Below are positions 13,216 to 13,237 of a stretch of 13,237 nucleotides of DNA, piece by piece (within the stretch, counting starts at the first letter, position 1; each line of letters starts with the position of its first letter). The notes under the pieces were generated by a model that saw only the letters and a list, made by a program, of their open reading frames with translations, ran no database searches and was not told the DNA's origin. Both the position numbers and the translations under genes were made by a program. The DNA lies in assembly GCA_000435715.1 (NCBI GenBank), contig FR882588.1:1-13237 (forward strand). Direction: 5' to 3'. Source of the DNA: Firmicutes bacterium CAG:145 (lineage in GTDB: Bacteria; Bacillota; Clostridia; Peptostreptococcales; Anaerovoracaceae).

Positions 13216-13237
13216 AAGCCCGCCACTCGGCGGGCTT
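13216..13237 (+). terminator. Terminator hairpin after the surface protein gene (cut by window end)
   Basis: A perfect nine-pair stem AAGCCCGCC/GGCGGGCTT (13216-13224 with 13229-13237) closes on the loop ACTC, eleven bases after the stop codon. The T-run would lie beyond the window. It indicates that the large gene is transcribed alone. Confidence 0.8.

Overview
The window looks like a chromosomal segment of an anaerobic Gram-positive bacterium of the class Clostridia. The evidence is AGGAGG-type ribosome binding sites, intrinsic terminators, a clostridial-type 3-hydroxybutyryl-CoA dehydrogenase, lipoprotein and wall-anchored surface proteins, and a cobalamin riboswitch with a terminator platform. 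I cannot fix the genus; a relative of the butyrate-forming or amino-acid-fermenting Clostridia is my guess.

Layout. (1) 197-1228: two divergent XRE-family HTH regulators, each followed by an intrinsic terminator. (2) 1397-2619: an ECF sigma factor overlapping by one base a single-pass membrane protein, the probable anti-sigma factor; it converges on a small secreted protein (2653-3075, minus) across a shared hairpin terminator. (3) 3317-4165: monocistronic hbd, with an extended -10 promoter, a Rex-like operator just downstream of the expected start, and a strong terminator. Its cofactor loop carries Ala-Arg-Arg where NAD enzymes carry Asp. (4) 4166-4788: a long intergenic region holding four related 38-39-nt hairpin units in alternating orientation, then ARG-box-like sites next to a consensus promoter. 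(5) 4789-6591: an operon of an agmatinase-family ureohydrolase (lacking the usual HG-motif histidine) and a polar amino acid-binding lipoprotein with no permease or ATPase beside it, closed by a terminator. (6) 6648-6854: a probable LysR C-terminal relic whose 3' end now contains a consensus promoter. (7) 6893-7159: a cobalamin riboswitch and terminator. (8) 7211-13204: a 1997-residue secreted, wall-anchored protein ending in a DUF4430/transcobalamin-like beta domain, an alpha/alpha-toroid domain and a sorting-signal-like tail.

The most interesting unit is (7)+(8). A B12-sensing RNA sits directly upstream of a giant surface protein carrying the two fold types that make up animal intrinsic factor and transcobalamin, but in reversed order. 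The reading is a surface cobalamin-capture protein made when B12 is scarce. The RNA shows two things by inspection: a non-canonical L5-L13 kissing loop whose two sides have changed together, and a second copy of the L5 partner sequence in the terminator 5' arm, which gives an explicit model for the switch. Functions are inferred from sequence only; no database search was run.
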